Part shown: positions 52,372 to 61,299 of the stretch, in pieces | Layout of the letters: every line of letters begins with the position of its first letter | Numbering within the stretch: position 1 is the first letter of the stretch | Origin: Pedococcus sp031456495 | Lineage (GTDB): Bacteria; Actinomycetota; Actinomycetes; Actinomycetales; Dermatophilaceae | Length of the DNA stretch: 64,000 nucleotides | Assembly (NCBI RefSeq): GCF_031456495.1 | Contig: NZ_JAVDUW010000001.1 | Span: 1-64,000 of the forward strand | Direction of reading: 5' to 3' | Made by a program: the position numbers and the translations under genes | Notes under the pieces: model-generated | The model's database searches: none | Seen by the model: only the letters and a program-made list of their open reading frames with translations | What the model was told of the DNA's origin: nothing

Positions 52372-54024
52372 CGCCCCTGCGGTCCCACCCGCGGGACCTG
52401 CGTCCCGGCGCCCGCCGGTGACGGCCAGGGCCAGGACGACCACGAGGGGCACGAAGGCCAGCAGGTAGCGCGACCTGCCCTGGAAGACCAGCGTGAAGGT
52501 GAGGATGCCGAGGACGCCGAGGGCGACCAGGGTCACCTCCGGCGCCCGGGCACCCAGCCACCTCGGCCGGGCCGAGAGCACGAGCAGTCCCGCGCCGGCG
52601 AGGGCCAGGACGCAGAGCCAGAGGCCGTCGACCAGGGCCGCGCGCACGGGGTAGCCGGCTCCACTCGCGTGCGCCCACGACTGGACGGACCGTGCCGTGG
52701 CGTCATGGACCCTCAGCACCGACGGCTCGCTGTCGAACCCCTCGCCCCAGGCGAAGAACATGCCGTCGCCCCAGTTGAAGAGCTGCTTGTCGACCTCGAA
52801 CGCCGTGACGCCACCGGCCCCCATGGCCTCCAGGCGGGAGCTGAGCTGTTCCTGCGAGTACTGCTCCAGGGCCGGGCCGCTCAGGTTGCGCGACTCCCTC
52901 ACCATCGTGCCGTCGTAGCCTCCGTAGTAGGGGTTGTCCGTGGCCGCCCTCGTCGTGCTGAGCCCCATCGCCGCCCACCACGCCAGCGGAGGGGACTTCG
53001 TCGTGTCGAGCGAGGCGGTCCCCGTCTGCGTCGTCGCCCACGAGTCGACGAGGTGGCTCGCGCCGGCGAAGGGGCCCACCACCGCGACCACGGCGACGAC
53101 GCCCGCGGCGACCCTGCGCAGCCTCGACGTGCGGGCCGCCACCCCGGCGAGCACGAGCGCCGGCGCGACCACGAGCAGGGCGACGGCGGTGGTGGCCGGC
53201 GTCGTCTTGACCGCGTACCCGGCGCCCAGCAGCGCGCCCGCACCCGCGAGCAGCGAAACCCGCACCGGCAGGTGGCGACGGTGCACGGCCTCGACACCGA
53301 GCGCCACCGCCCCCGCGACCAGGGGGGCGGCCAGGAGGTCGGTGTACGGGACGGCCATCCAGGGCGAGGCGCCCAGCAGCACGAAAACCAGCAGCACACC
53401 CAGCACGGCGGAACCCGTGCCGCGGAGCCTTCGGAGCACGGCGAAGACCGCGACCAGCGTGAGGAACAGGCCGATCCCGTTCACGGTGGTGGCCACGGTG
53501 TAGGGGTCGGTGTCCCAGGCCACGGCGAGCCGCCGGTAGCCGAGGTCCACGGCCAGCATGGGGATGTTGTTCGGGTACCGGGACAGGTAGTCGATGCCGT
53601 AGGGGCCCAACCCCTCTCCGGTGTCCAGCCGCTTCGCCAGCACGGTGAGGATGCTGGCGTCCCAGCCGTACTGGTACCGCACCTGGCTGGCGAGCCAGAC
53701 CCCTGCCAGCGCCCCGGCCACCGAGAGCACCAGGCCCGTCACCCACGAGGCGGCACCTGCCCAGCGGCGGCCACCCAGCCGTCCGGCGAGCCCGTGCAGG
53801 CCGCGTCCCGCGACCGCGAACCCGAGCACGGCTCCCAGCGACAGGAGGAACCCCCACCACACCGGGCCACGCTCGAAGACGATGTTGGGGTCCCGCGGCC
53901 ACAGGAGCGCGCCCACGGCAGTCAGCAGCAGCAGCGACCCGAGCAGACCGCAGAGCACCTGCACGCCACCCAGCAGCCACCTGCCGGGTCCGTGCAGCTC
54001 CCCCCGCGCATCCACGAGCCGCAC
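52195..54024 (-). CDS. GT-C-like polytopic membrane glycosyltransferase
   Basis: 609 residues with about eleven helices. The first outside loop YQYGWDASILTVLAKRL contains an Asp and is followed by YLSRYPNNIPMLAVDLGY; YPNN is a GT39/PMT-like motif. A long extracytoplasmic loop (QTGTASLDTTKSPPLAWWAA to GVTAFEVDKQLFNWGDGMFFAW) follows. Glycosylation of lipid, protein or wall polymer from polyprenyl-phosphate sugar is inferred. The last 60 residues after FVPLVVVLALAVTG are low complexity and are antisense to alkB, so the true stop may once have been earlier. GTG start. Confidence 0.75.
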   Translation of the reverse strand: MRLVDARGELHGPGRWLLGGVQVLCGLLGSLLLLTAVGALLWPRDPNIVFERGPVWWGFLLSLGAVLGFAVAGRGLHGLAGRLGGRRWAGAASWVTGLVLSVAGALAGVWLASQVRYQYGWDASILTVLAKRLDTGEGLGPYGIDYLSRYPNNIPMLAVDLGYRRLAVAWDTDPYTVATTVNGIGLFLTLVAVFAVLRRLRGTGSAVLGVLLVFVLLGASPWMAVPYTDLLAAPLVAGAVALGVEAVHRRHLPVRVSLLAGAGALLGAGYAVKTTPATTAVALLVVAPALVLAGVAARTSRLRRVAAGVVAVVAVVGPFAGASHLVDSWATTQTGTASLDTTKSPPLAWWAAMGLSTTRAATDNPYYGGYDGTMVRESRNLSGPALEQYSQEQLSSRLEAMGAGGVTAFEVDKQLFNWGDGMFFAWGEGFDSEPSVLRVHDATARSVQSWAHASGAGYPVRAALVDGLWLCVLALAGAGLLVLSARPRWLGARAPEVTLVALGVLGILTFTLVFQGRSRYLLAFVPLVVVLALAVTGGRRDAGPAGGTAGASPDAARAELDGDPGADGLAGLGDAVVPGALAGATHDHKVPVPQREADGGPASSRPQHQ

Positions 54025-54075
54025 TATGGGGTCGTTCCCTGTGCTTTTGCTGAAGGCCGCACGGACTGTCGTCCG

Positions 54076-55821
54076 TCAGGCGGTGGCGGACTCCCGCTCG
54101 GCGCGGTTCACCGCGGAGAGCACGGCCGTCAGCGAGGCCTTGACGATCGAGGCGTGCAGGCCCACGCCCCACAGCACCCGGTCGCCGACCGCGCACTCGA
54201 CGTATGCCGCCGCGCGCGCGTCGCCACCGGCGGACAGGGCGTGCTCGGCGTAGTCGAGCACCCGCACGTCCACCCCGAGCGTCGACAGCGCGTCGATGAA
54301 CGCCGCGATGGGGCCGTTGCCGCTGCCCTCGACCGTGACCTCCCGGCCGTGGTCGAGCATGGTGGCCGTGATGCGGTCGACCCCGCCGTCCTCGGTGATG
54401 AGCGAGTGCGTGACCGGCGTGAACCGGCCCCACGTGTTGGGGCCGCCGTCCACCGCGGGCAGGTACTCGTCCTGGAAGACGTCCCACAGCTGCGCGGCGC
54501 TGACCTCGCCGCCCTCGGTGTCGGTCTTCGCCTGGACGACCCCGCTGAACTCGATCTGCAGCCGTCGCGGCAGGTCCAGCTGGTGCTCCTTCTTGAGCAG
54601 GTACGCGACACCGCCCTTGCCCGACTGGCTGTTGACGCGGACCACGGCCTCGTACGAGCGCCCCACGTCGTGCGGGTCGATGGGCAGGTACGGCACGCCC
54701 CACACGAGCTCGTTGATCGACTTCCCGGACGACGCCACCTGGCGCTCCATGTCCTCGAAGCCCTTCTTGATCGCGTCCTGGTGGGACCCGGAGAACGCCG
54801 TGAAGACGAGGTCGCCGCCCCACGGGTGCCGCTCCGCGACGGGGAGCTGGTTGCAGTGCTCGACCGTACGACGGATCTCGTCGAGGTCGGAGAAGTCGAT
54901 CTCGGGGTCGATCCCCTGGCTGAACAGGTTCATGCCCAGCGTCACGAGGTCGACGTTGCCGGTGCGCTCGCCGTTGCCGAACAGGCAGCCCTCGATCCGG
55001 TCGGCGCCGGCGAGGTAGCCGAGCTCGGCCGCAGCCACGCCCGTCCCGCGGTCGTTGTGCGGGTGCAGGCTGACGACGATCGACTCGCGCCGCTCGAGGT
55101 GGCGGATCATCCACTCGATCGAGTCGGCGTACACGTTCGGCGTCGCCATCTCGACCGTCGCCGGCAGGTTGATGATCATCTTGTGGTCCGGCGTCGGGTC
55201 GATGACGTCGGCCACCTCGTTGCAGATCCGTACCGCGAACTCGAGCTCGGTCCCGGTGTAGGACTCCGGGCTGTACTCGTAGTAGACCGTCGTGTCGGGG
55301 ATGGTCTCCTCGAGCTTGCGGCACAGGCGTGCGGCCTGCAGCGCGATGTCGACGATGCCGTCCTGGTCGAGGCCGAACACCACGCGCCGCTGCAGCACCG
55401 ACGTCGAGTTGTAGAAGTGGACGATCGCCTGCTTGGCGCCGCGGATCGCGTCGAAGGTGCGCTCGATGAGGTGGTCGCGGCACTGCGTCAGCACCTGGAT
55501 CGTCACGTCGTCGGGGATCATGTCGTCCTCGATGAGCATGCGCACGAAGTCGAAGTCGGTCTGGCTCGCGGACGGGAAGCCGACCTCGATCTCCTTGTAG
55601 CCCATGCGGACCAGGAGCTCGAACATCCGCTTCTTGCGGTCCGGGCTCATGGGGTCGATGAGCGCCTGGTTCCCGTCGCGCAGGTCCACCGCGCACCAGC
55701 GCGGCGCCTTCTCGATGACCTTGGTGGGCCAGGTGCGGTCGGGCAGGTCCACCGCGATCTGGTCCTGGAACGGCACGTACTTCGCGACCGGCATACCCGA
55801 CGGCTGCTGGGGGTGGATCAT
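54076..55821 (-). CDS. leuA: 2-isopropylmalate synthase
   Basis: 581 residues, first committed enzyme of leucine synthesis (acetyl-CoA plus 2-ketoisovalerate). The TIM barrel has CAVDLRDGNQALIDPM, KEIEVGFPSASQTDFDFVR, SLHPHNDRGTGVAAAELG (metal-binding HxH-type) and CLFGNGERTGNVDLVTLG. The C-terminal allosteric domain (VEGSGNGPIAAFIDALS, DYAEHALSAGGDARAAAYVE) binds leucine. This is the long LeuA form. No leucine leader peptide or T-box was recognised upstream. The ATG at 55821. Confidence 0.96.
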   Translation of the reverse strand: MIHPQQPSGMPVAKYVPFQDQIAVDLPDRTWPTKVIEKAPRWCAVDLRDGNQALIDPMSPDRKKRMFELLVRMGYKEIEVGFPSASQTDFDFVRMLIEDDMIPDDVTIQVLTQCRDHLIERTFDAIRGAKQAIVHFYNSTSVLQRRVVFGLDQDGIVDIALQAARLCRKLEETIPDTTVYYEYSPESYTGTELEFAVRICNEVADVIDPTPDHKMIINLPATVEMATPNVYADSIEWMIRHLERRESIVVSLHPHNDRGTGVAAAELGYLAGADRIEGCLFGNGERTGNVDLVTLGMNLFSQGIDPEIDFSDLDEIRRTVEHCNQLPVAERHPWGGDLVFTAFSGSHQDAIKKGFEDMERQVASSGKSINELVWGVPYLPIDPHDVGRSYEAVVRVNSQSGKGGVAYLLKKEHQLDLPRRLQIEFSGVVQAKTDTEGGEVSAAQLWDVFQDEYLPAVDGGPNTWGRFTPVTHSLITEDGGVDRITATMLDHGREVTVEGSGNGPIAAFIDALSTLGVDVRVLDYAEHALSAGGDARAAAYVECAVGDRVLWGVGLHASIVKASLTAVLSAVNRAERESATA

Positions 55822-56103
55822 GGTGTCTCGCCTAACGATTCGCTGGGGTGGCCCGAGAGGGCCTCAGCCGGCAACGCGAACTCCGCGACGAGGGGCGGCT
55901 GATCGGTCAGGCCCCGCCGCGGCGGCGAAGAAGGAGGCGCGAGGAACGCACGCGTCGAGGGTATGCCGGGTCCGCGGCATCCGTCCAACGTCCGGTCCGG
56001 CCCGCCCACCATCCGGACATGGAGCGCAGTGTCGAGCAGTGGGTCGAGCGCCGCTGCTCGCCTCCCGTCAGCTCCCGCCGTCACGACCGCGCCGCCCCGG
56101 CGG
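55822..56103. other. Intergenic region upstream of leuA
   Basis: 282 bases between two leftward genes. It must hold the leuA promoter. I see no leucine-rich leader, T-box or long hairpin. One CGGCATAC-type octamer lies at 55962. The reading frame from 56084 covers the region but shows no family and is probably noise. Confidence 0.5.
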
Positions 56104-57132
56104 TCACGACGAGAAGGGGAAGATCCCGGAGTACGCGTTGAGGGCGGGCTGGCCCCCGAGGTGGGCGTAGAGGACGGTCGAGTCCTTGCCGATCTCGCCC
56201 GAGCTCACCAGGTCGACGAGGCCCGCCATCGACTTCCCCTCGTACACGGGGTCGATGATCATCCCCTCGAGCCGCCCGCTGAGCAGGATCGCCTCCACGG
56301 TCGACTCGACCGGGATGCCGTAGCGGTCGCCGGCCCACCCCTCGAACACGGTCACCTCGTCGTCGCGCAGCTCGCGCTCGAGCCCGATGAGCGACGCCGT
56401 GTGCCTGGCGATGCGCTCGACCTGGGCGCGGGTCTTCTCCAGCGTGGCGGAGGCGTCGATGCCGATGACCCGGCGGGGCCGGCCGCCGGCATCCTCGAGG
56501 GCCGCGAAGCCGGCGACCATGCCGGCGTGAGTCGAGCCGGTGACGGTGCACACCACGACCGTGTCGAAGAAGACGCCGAGCTCGCGCTCCTGCTCCGCCA
56601 CCTCGTACGCCCAGTTCGCGAAGCCGAGCCCGCCGAGCCGGTGCTCCGAGGCACCCGCCGGGATGCCGTACGGCGTACCACCGGACTCCTCGACCTCCCG
56701 CAGGGCGTCCTCCCACGAGGAGCGGATGCCGATGTCGAAGCCGTGCGGGTCGAGCCGGCTGTCGGCGCCCATGATCCGCGACAGCAGGATGTTGCCGACC
56801 CTGTCGTTGACCGGGTCGTCCCAGTCCACCCACTTCTCCTGCACGAGCCGGCACCTCAACCCGAGCTTCGCCGCGACCGCGGCGACCTGGCGGGTGTGGT
56901 TCGACTGGTAGCCGCCGATGGAGACGAGCGTGTCCGCACCCGAGGCGAGGACGTCGGGGACGATGTACTCGAGCTTGCGGGTCTTGTTGCCCCCGAACGC
57001 CAGGCCGCTGTTGCAGTCCTCGCGCTTGGCCCACACCTGCGCACCGCCGAGGTGGGCGGTGAGCCGGTCGAGCCGGTGCACCGGGCTGGGCCCGAAGGTG
57101 AGCGGGTAGCGGTCGTAGTCGGTGATGCTCAC
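56104..57132 (-). CDS. acdS: 1-aminocyclopropane-1-carboxylate deaminase
   Basis: 342 residues, PLP enzyme of the tryptophan synthase-beta fold. Lysine in the N-terminal AFGGNKTRKLEYIV forms the Schiff base, preceded by VWAKREDCNSGLAFGGN. SIGGYQSNHTRQ is the serine-containing loop. PVYEGKSMAGLVDL and YAHLGGQPALNAYS carry the Tyr-Glu and Leu that separate ACC deaminases from D-cysteine desulfhydrases. The product is 2-oxobutyrate and ammonia. It is coupled (GTGA overlap) to the GntR regulator, as in plant-associated actinobacteria. Confidence 0.88.
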   Translation of the reverse strand: MSITDYDRYPLTFGPSPVHRLDRLTAHLGGAQVWAKREDCNSGLAFGGNKTRKLEYIVPDVLASGADTLVSIGGYQSNHTRQVAAVAAKLGLRCRLVQEKWVDWDDPVNDRVGNILLSRIMGADSRLDPHGFDIGIRSSWEDALREVEESGGTPYGIPAGASEHRLGGLGFANWAYEVAEQERELGVFFDTVVVCTVTGSTHAGMVAGFAALEDAGGRPRRVIGIDASATLEKTRAQVERIARHTASLIGLERELRDDEVTVFEGWAGDRYGIPVESTVEAILLSGRLEGMIIDPVYEGKSMAGLVDLVSSGEIGKDSTVLYAHLGGQPALNAYSGIFPFSS

Positions 57133-57803
57133 AGCGTGCCTCCGGTGGCGCGGTCGAGGAGTGGGACGAGGGTCTGCCAGGTCAGGGTGCTCGCGCGCGC
57201 GGCGGCCTCGGGGTCGCGGGCGGTGCACGCGGCGATGAGCTGGTCGTGCAGCCGCACCGACCCACGGGCGTCGAGCGAGCCGAACCGCAGCCGCTCCACG
57301 CGGCGCAGGACGGGGGTGTACTGCTCGAGGACGTCGCGGACCGCCGCGTTGCCCGCCGCCCGCACCGGTATGCCGTGCAGCTCGTCGTCCGCCGCGAGCG
57401 CGGCCTCGGCGTCGCCGTGCCGCAGTGCCCGGCTGAACCGCCGGTTCGCGTCGGCCATGGCGGCGAGGTCGTCGGCGGTGAGCTGCGCGACCGCGGCCCG
57501 GACGGCCACCTCGTGGACGGCGGCGACCACCGCCTGGGCGTCCCGGGTGGCACGGGCGTCGAGGGACGCCACGCGGGTGGAGCGTCCCGGTGTCGCGGTG
57601 ACGAGTCCCGCCTGCTGCAACCGCAGGAGGGCCTCCCGGACGGGGGTGCGGCTCACGCCGAGCCAGGCGGTCAGGTCCTGGTCGCGGACGACCTCGTCCG
57701 GCTCGAGGGTGCCGTCGACGATGGCCGCCCTCAGCCGCTGGTAGACGTCGTCGCGGAGCAGCTGTCGGGGCAGCGTGGCGGCTGCGAGGGCGGGGACGGG
57801 CAC
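57129..57803 (-). CDS. GntR/FCD-family regulator of acdS
   Basis: 224 residues. The winged helix includes LRDDVYQRLRAAIVDG and LTAWLGVSRTPVREALLRLQ; the FCD effector domain carries ELHGIPVRAAGNAAV and RLHDQLIAACTARDPEAA, with conserved His and Asp/Glu for metal-carboxylate binding. GTG start. It is upstream of and overlaps acdS, so it likely controls its own operon; ACC or an oxo-acid may be the effector. GntR-type control differs from the LRP (AcdR) control known in proteobacteria. Confidence 0.88.
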   Translation of the reverse strand: MPVPALAAATLPRQLLRDDVYQRLRAAIVDGTLEPDEVVRDQDLTAWLGVSRTPVREALLRLQQAGLVTATPGRSTRVASLDARATRDAQAVVAAVHEVAVRAAVAQLTADDLAAMADANRRFSRALRHGDAEAALAADDELHGIPVRAAGNAAVRDVLEQYTPVLRRVERLRFGSLDARGSVRLHDQLIAACTARDPEAAARASTLTWQTLVPLLDRATGGTL

Positions 57804-57805
57804 GC

Positions 57806-57820
57806 GATATATTGCATATC
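57806..57820 (-). promoter_or_regulatory. Palindromic operator just before gntR start
   Basis: GATATATTGCATATC is an inverted repeat of GATAT around a five-base centre, AT-rich in GC-rich surroundings, ending three bases from the GTG. It probably overlaps the -10 element and fits GntR autoregulation. A leaderless start is possible. Confidence 0.6.
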
Positions 57821-57835
57821 AGCGGCCGGCATGCG

Positions 57836-58282
57836 TCAAGGACGCGTGCCCCGCACGAGACGGACGACGGCGACGAGCACCGCCACCGAGGCGCCGAAGA
57901 TGCCGACGGCCAGCACCCAGCGAGCCAGCAGCTCCCAGTCGAACCCACCCCCGGCGAAGTCCACCGGGAACACCTGCCAGATCCGCACCATGGCGGCCAG
58001 CCCCACGAGGTTCTGGACCAGGTCGCCGCCCGCGCGCACGCGCGGCGGGTCGGTGACGGCATACAGGAGGTTGGCGAGGAGGCCGACGACGAGGGAGGCG
58101 TTGACCCAGCCGAGCACCAGGCGCGTGTCGTCGGTGAGGAAGGGCACGGCGTCCCAGCCGGGCCACCCGTTCACCGCCCCGAGCAGGAGCGCGTTGACGA
58201 CGGCACCGACGATGTACCCGATCTCCCGCTCCATGCGTGTGGAGCGGCGCACCGGCCGCGTGGCGACTGTGTGTCCGGTCAT
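57836..58282 (-). CDS. Small four-helix membrane protein
   Basis: 148 residues with four hydrophobic segments (YIVGAVVNALLLGAVNGWPG, LVLGWVNASLVVGLLANLLY, LVQNLVGLAAMVRIWQVFPV, WVLAVGIFGASVAVLVAVVR). No family recognised. It ends 33 bases before gntR and is probably a separate unit. The ATG at 58282 precedes a conserved-looking RRSTRMEREIGY. Confidence 0.7.
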   Translation of the reverse strand: MTGHTVATRPVRRSTRMEREIGYIVGAVVNALLLGAVNGWPGWDAVPFLTDDTRLVLGWVNASLVVGLLANLLYAVTDPPRVRAGGDLVQNLVGLAAMVRIWQVFPVDFAGGGFDWELLARWVLAVGIFGASVAVLVAVVRLVRGTRP

Positions 58283-58364
58283 GACGACCTCTCTCTCCCC
58301 AGACCACTCGACCGCGCGCTCCGGGGAGGAGACAGGGCCGAAGGTCCGTCGGTAGGTTCGGCCC

Positions 58365-59162
58365 GTGATGATCCGGCCCGACACCCTGGCGGCCATCAGG
58401 GCCGGCGACGTCGACCTCGCCTTCCGCCGGTGGGAGCGGCCCCGGGTGCTCGTCGGCACCCGGCTGCGCACCCGGGTCGGGGTCCTCGAGGTCACCAGCG
58501 TGGACCAGGTCGCGCCGTCGCGGATCACCGCCGCCGAGGCGCGGCGTGCCGGCGCCCAGTCCGTCGCGCAGCTGAAGGGGATGCTGGCGGCGAAGGCGGA
58601 CCGGCCGGTGTGGCGCGTCGGGCTGAGGTATGCCGGCGCCGACCCGCGCGAGGAGCTGCGCGCCGCCGTGCCGGACGCCGAGGAGGTGGCCGCCATCCGC
58701 CGGCGGCTGGACCGGCTCGACGCCGCGTCGGCCATCGGGCCGTGGACGCGCACGACCCTCGCGATCATCGACCGCTTCCCCACCGTCCGCGCTCCCGAGC
58801 TGGCCGCCGAGCTCGGGCGCGACACCCCGTCGTTCAAGCGGGACGTCCGCAAGCTCAAGGAGCTCGGGCTCACCGAGTCCCTCGACATCGGCTACCGGCT
58901 CTCGCCGCGGGGTGCGGCGGTGGTGGACGCGGAGTCGGGCTCGCCGCGTGCCGACCGGGTGGCCGCACCCGACGGCACGCCGTTCCCCCGCATCGGTGCA
59001 CCGGCAGCGCGGGCGCTGCGTGCGCAGGGCATCTGGACCCTGGAGCAGGTGCGGGCGCTGCGCGAGGACGAGCTCGCCGCGCTGCACGGGGTCGGACCCG
59101 TGGCCGTGCGGTTCCTCCGGGACGCCCTCGCCGAGCGCGGTTGGGGCTTCGCGCCGGGCTGA
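58365..59162 (+). CDS. ASCH-like / winged helix / HhH fusion protein
   Basis: 265 residues from a GTG (or the ATG next to it). The N-terminal half (MIRPDTLAAIRAGDVDLAFR, RLRTRVGVLEVTSVD) looks like an ASCH/PUA-type RNA-binding domain. The middle part TVRAPELAAELGRDTPSFKRDVRKLKELG resembles a winged helix. The end TLEQVRALREDELAALHGVGPVAVRFLRDAL is helix-hairpin-helix. A nucleic-acid role is likely; the combined function is unknown. Confidence 0.75.
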   Translation: MMIRPDTLAAIRAGDVDLAFRRWERPRVLVGTRLRTRVGVLEVTSVDQVAPSRITAAEARRAGAQSVAQLKGMLAAKADRPVWRVGLRYAGADPREELRAAVPDAEEVAAIRRRLDRLDAASAIGPWTRTTLAIIDRFPTVRAPELAAELGRDTPSFKRDVRKLKELGLTESLDIGYRLSPRGAAVVDAESGSPRADRVAAPDGTPFPRIGAPAARALRAQGIWTLEQVRALREDELAALHGVGPVAVRFLRDALAERGWGFAPG

Positions 59163-59163
59163 G

Positions 59164-60456
59164 TCAGCCGGCCGCCGCCGGAGCGGTCGCCGGCGCGGGC
59201 ACGTCGAGGTCGTCCATGCCGCGGGTGGTGGCGATCGGTGACCGGAGGAGCCAGGCGAACGCGAGCGTGCCGCCGACGGCCGCCACCACCAGCGTCAGCC
59301 GGACGCCGATCGCGTCACCGAGGAGACCGCCGACCACCGCTCCCAGCGGCCGGATGCCGTAGTTGACGGTCGCGAACGCGCCCGTGACCCGGCTGCGGAC
59401 GGGGTCGGGGGTGACGGCGGCCATCACCGCGTTGAGCGGGACGTCGAAGCACATCACCCCGAAGGCCGAGACGAACTCGACGAGGGCGAGAACCGCCACC
59501 CGGGACCACACGGGGCCGCCGGCGAGTGGCAGGCCGGCGAACGGGGCGGAGAACAGCACGGCCCCGGCGATGATCGTGCGGCCCATGCCGAACCGCCTCG
59601 ACAGCCGCCCCGCCGCCACCGTCCCGAGCAGGCCGCCGGTCGCACCGACGCCCAGGGCGAGCCCGATGAGCCCGGCCGACAACCCGAGCTCCCGGCTGGC
59701 GAACAGCACGAGCAGGGCGCCCACCATGAGGTTGAAGAAGTTGACCGTGGTGGCGCACAGGAGCGACGGACGCAGGTACGGGTGTCGCACGACCAGCGCC
59801 ATCCCGTCGCGGGCCCGCCGGAGCAGGCCGCCCGACGGCGCCGGGTCGACCGGGAGGTCCGCCACCCGGACCCGCCCGATGAGGACGGCGGACACCAGGA
59901 AGGAGGCCGCATCGACCACCGTCGCGACGGGGGCCGTCAGCGCCTGGATCAGGCCACCTGCCACCGCCGGGCCGGCCACGAACGACGCCGACCGCGTGGC
60001 GCTGAGCAGGCTGGTCGCCTCGACGTACTGGTCCCGGCGGACGAGCCCGACGAAGAAGCTCGGGTACGAGGTCTGGTAGAGCACCTGCCCGAGCCCGGCG
60101 ACGAGGGCGACGGCGAAGAGCTGGGGCAGGGTGACCAGCCCGAACCAGTGCGCGAGCGGGAGCGTGACGAGGGCGGCCGCGCGGAGCAGGTCCGCGAGGA
60201 CGAGCAGCCGGCGCTTGCGCTCGTGGTGGTCCACCCACGTCCCGATGAACAGCGACACCAGGTTGGGCGCCCAGACGGCTGCGGTGAGCAGGCCCACCGT
60301 CCGGGCCTCGGCGTGCAGCGTCGTCACGGCGATGAGCGGCAGCGCCAGCTCGGTGATCCGGTCACCGAACTGCGAGACCCCCTGGCCGACCCAGTAGGTC
60401 GCGAACCGCCGGTCGCGCCACAGCGGCCGCGCGCGAGACCCGTCCCCGACGGTCAC
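59164..60456 (-). CDS. MFS transporter (multidrug-type exporter)
   Basis: 430 residues with twelve helices. RDRRFATYWVGQGVSQFGDRITELALP and FIGTWVDHHERKRRLLVLADLLRA are the MFS_3-type motifs with the D-R signature between helices 2 and 3. The GTG overlaps the ArsR regulator stop, so the pair is one unit. Substrate unknown; macrolide- or drug-efflux relatives are common. Confidence 0.9.
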   Translation of the reverse strand: MTVGDGSRARPLWRDRRFATYWVGQGVSQFGDRITELALPLIAVTTLHAEARTVGLLTAAVWAPNLVSLFIGTWVDHHERKRRLLVLADLLRAAALVTLPLAHWFGLVTLPQLFAVALVAGLGQVLYQTSYPSFFVGLVRRDQYVEATSLLSATRSASFVAGPAVAGGLIQALTAPVATVVDAASFLVSAVLIGRVRVADLPVDPAPSGGLLRRARDGMALVVRHPYLRPSLLCATTVNFFNLMVGALLVLFASRELGLSAGLIGLALGVGATGGLLGTVAAGRLSRRFGMGRTIIAGAVLFSAPFAGLPLAGGPVWSRVAVLALVEFVSAFGVMCFDVPLNAVMAAVTPDPVRSRVTGAFATVNYGIRPLGAVVGGLLGDAIGVRLTLVVAAVGGTLAFAWLLRSPIATTRGMDDLDVPAPATAPAAAG

Positions 60457-61106
60457 GGGCGGTCGCCCCCGTCCTCGCCCGCAGCCGCGGTCGCACCTGC
60501 TGCCGCCCCCGTCGCACCGACGCCGTGGCCGGGGTCGTCCACGGCGGGCGCCTCGGGCAGGACGTAGCGCAGCATCCGCACCCGCCGGGCGCCCTCAGGA
60601 CGGCGGCCGCGCTTGCGCAGGACGTACGGCGCGAGCACCTGCTCGATGGCCGCCTCGATGTCGGCGAGCTCGTCGGCCGTCACCTCGACGGTCGTGTTCG
60701 ACAGCCCGGCCGACCGCCGCCAGTCCACCTCGAGGAGGGGCTCCACGTCCCGCGCCCAGCGCTCGGGCAGGGCGGCTGCCTGCTCCATGATCGTCCGCTC
60801 GAGCACGGTCGCGGCGTCGAGGCTCGCCTCGTCCGTCGCCGCGAAGCGGAAGCCGCTGCCGACCGCCTCCCACCAGCGCTGCCGGCCGTCGGACTCGACG
60901 TCCGCGTCGCGGACCAGCCCGTGCTCGGCCAGGTGGCGCAGGTGCCAGCTCGTGACCGATGGGGTCGCGCCCACGAGGGGTGCCAGGGCCGTGGCCGTGC
61001 TGGGCCCGTCGCCCTGCAGCCGGCTGAGGATCGCGAGCCGGACCGGGTGGGCGAGCGCCCGCATGCCCCTCGGGTCGAGCTCGACGTCGCCGTACGGGTT
61101 GGCCAT
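60453..61106 (-). CDS. ArsR-type winged-helix regulator
   Basis: 217 residues. DPRGMRALAHPVRLAILSRLQG to VGATPSVTSWHLRHLAEHGLV is an ArsR-like helix-turn-helix without CxC metal ligands. The later helical part VERTIMEQAAALPERWARDVE-like resembles domains that bind organic effectors. The ATG at 61106; MFS gene follows with overlap, so it likely represses its efflux partner. Confidence 0.87.
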   Translation of the reverse strand: MANPYGDVELDPRGMRALAHPVRLAILSRLQGDGPSTATALAPLVGATPSVTSWHLRHLAEHGLVRDADVESDGRQRWWEAVGSGFRFAATDEASLDAATVLERTIMEQAAALPERWARDVEPLLEVDWRRSAGLSNTTVEVTADELADIEAAIEQVLAPYVLRKRGRRPEGARRVRMLRYVLPEAPAVDDPGHGVGATGAAAGATAAAGEDGGDRP

Positions 61107-61123
61107 GGGAGAACCTCGGCAGA

Positions 61124-61157
61124 TGTGAGAGGACTGTTTCGAGAGGACTCTCTCACA
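61124..61157 (-). promoter_or_regulatory. Inverted repeat operator upstream of ArsR-MFS unit
   Basis: TGTGAGAG (61124-61131) is complementary to CTCTCACA (61150-61157), 18 bases apart, and GAGAGGACT is repeated directly between them at 61127 and 61141. It lies 18 bases upstream of the regulator start, a likely ArsR site. Confidence 0.7.
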
Positions 61158-61299
61158 ACTGCGCGACCTGGTCGAGGGGTCAGGACACGCCGACATCTCG
61201 TCCGGTTCGTCGGCACGTCGTGGCCGCTCGACCGGCGCCGGCCCCGCGGCATACGAAAACGGCGTGCAGGCGCTCCCCCACACCCGGCACGATGCGGCC

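Noticed and set aside
52669..55902. Long + strand frame (about 1077 residues)
   Set aside because: Antisense to the GT-C-like gene and leuA, with no recognisable domain.
55822..56103. Possible leucine leader peptide or T-box before leuA
   Set aside because: No run of Leu codons, no T-box consensus and no terminator/antiterminator pair could be seen.
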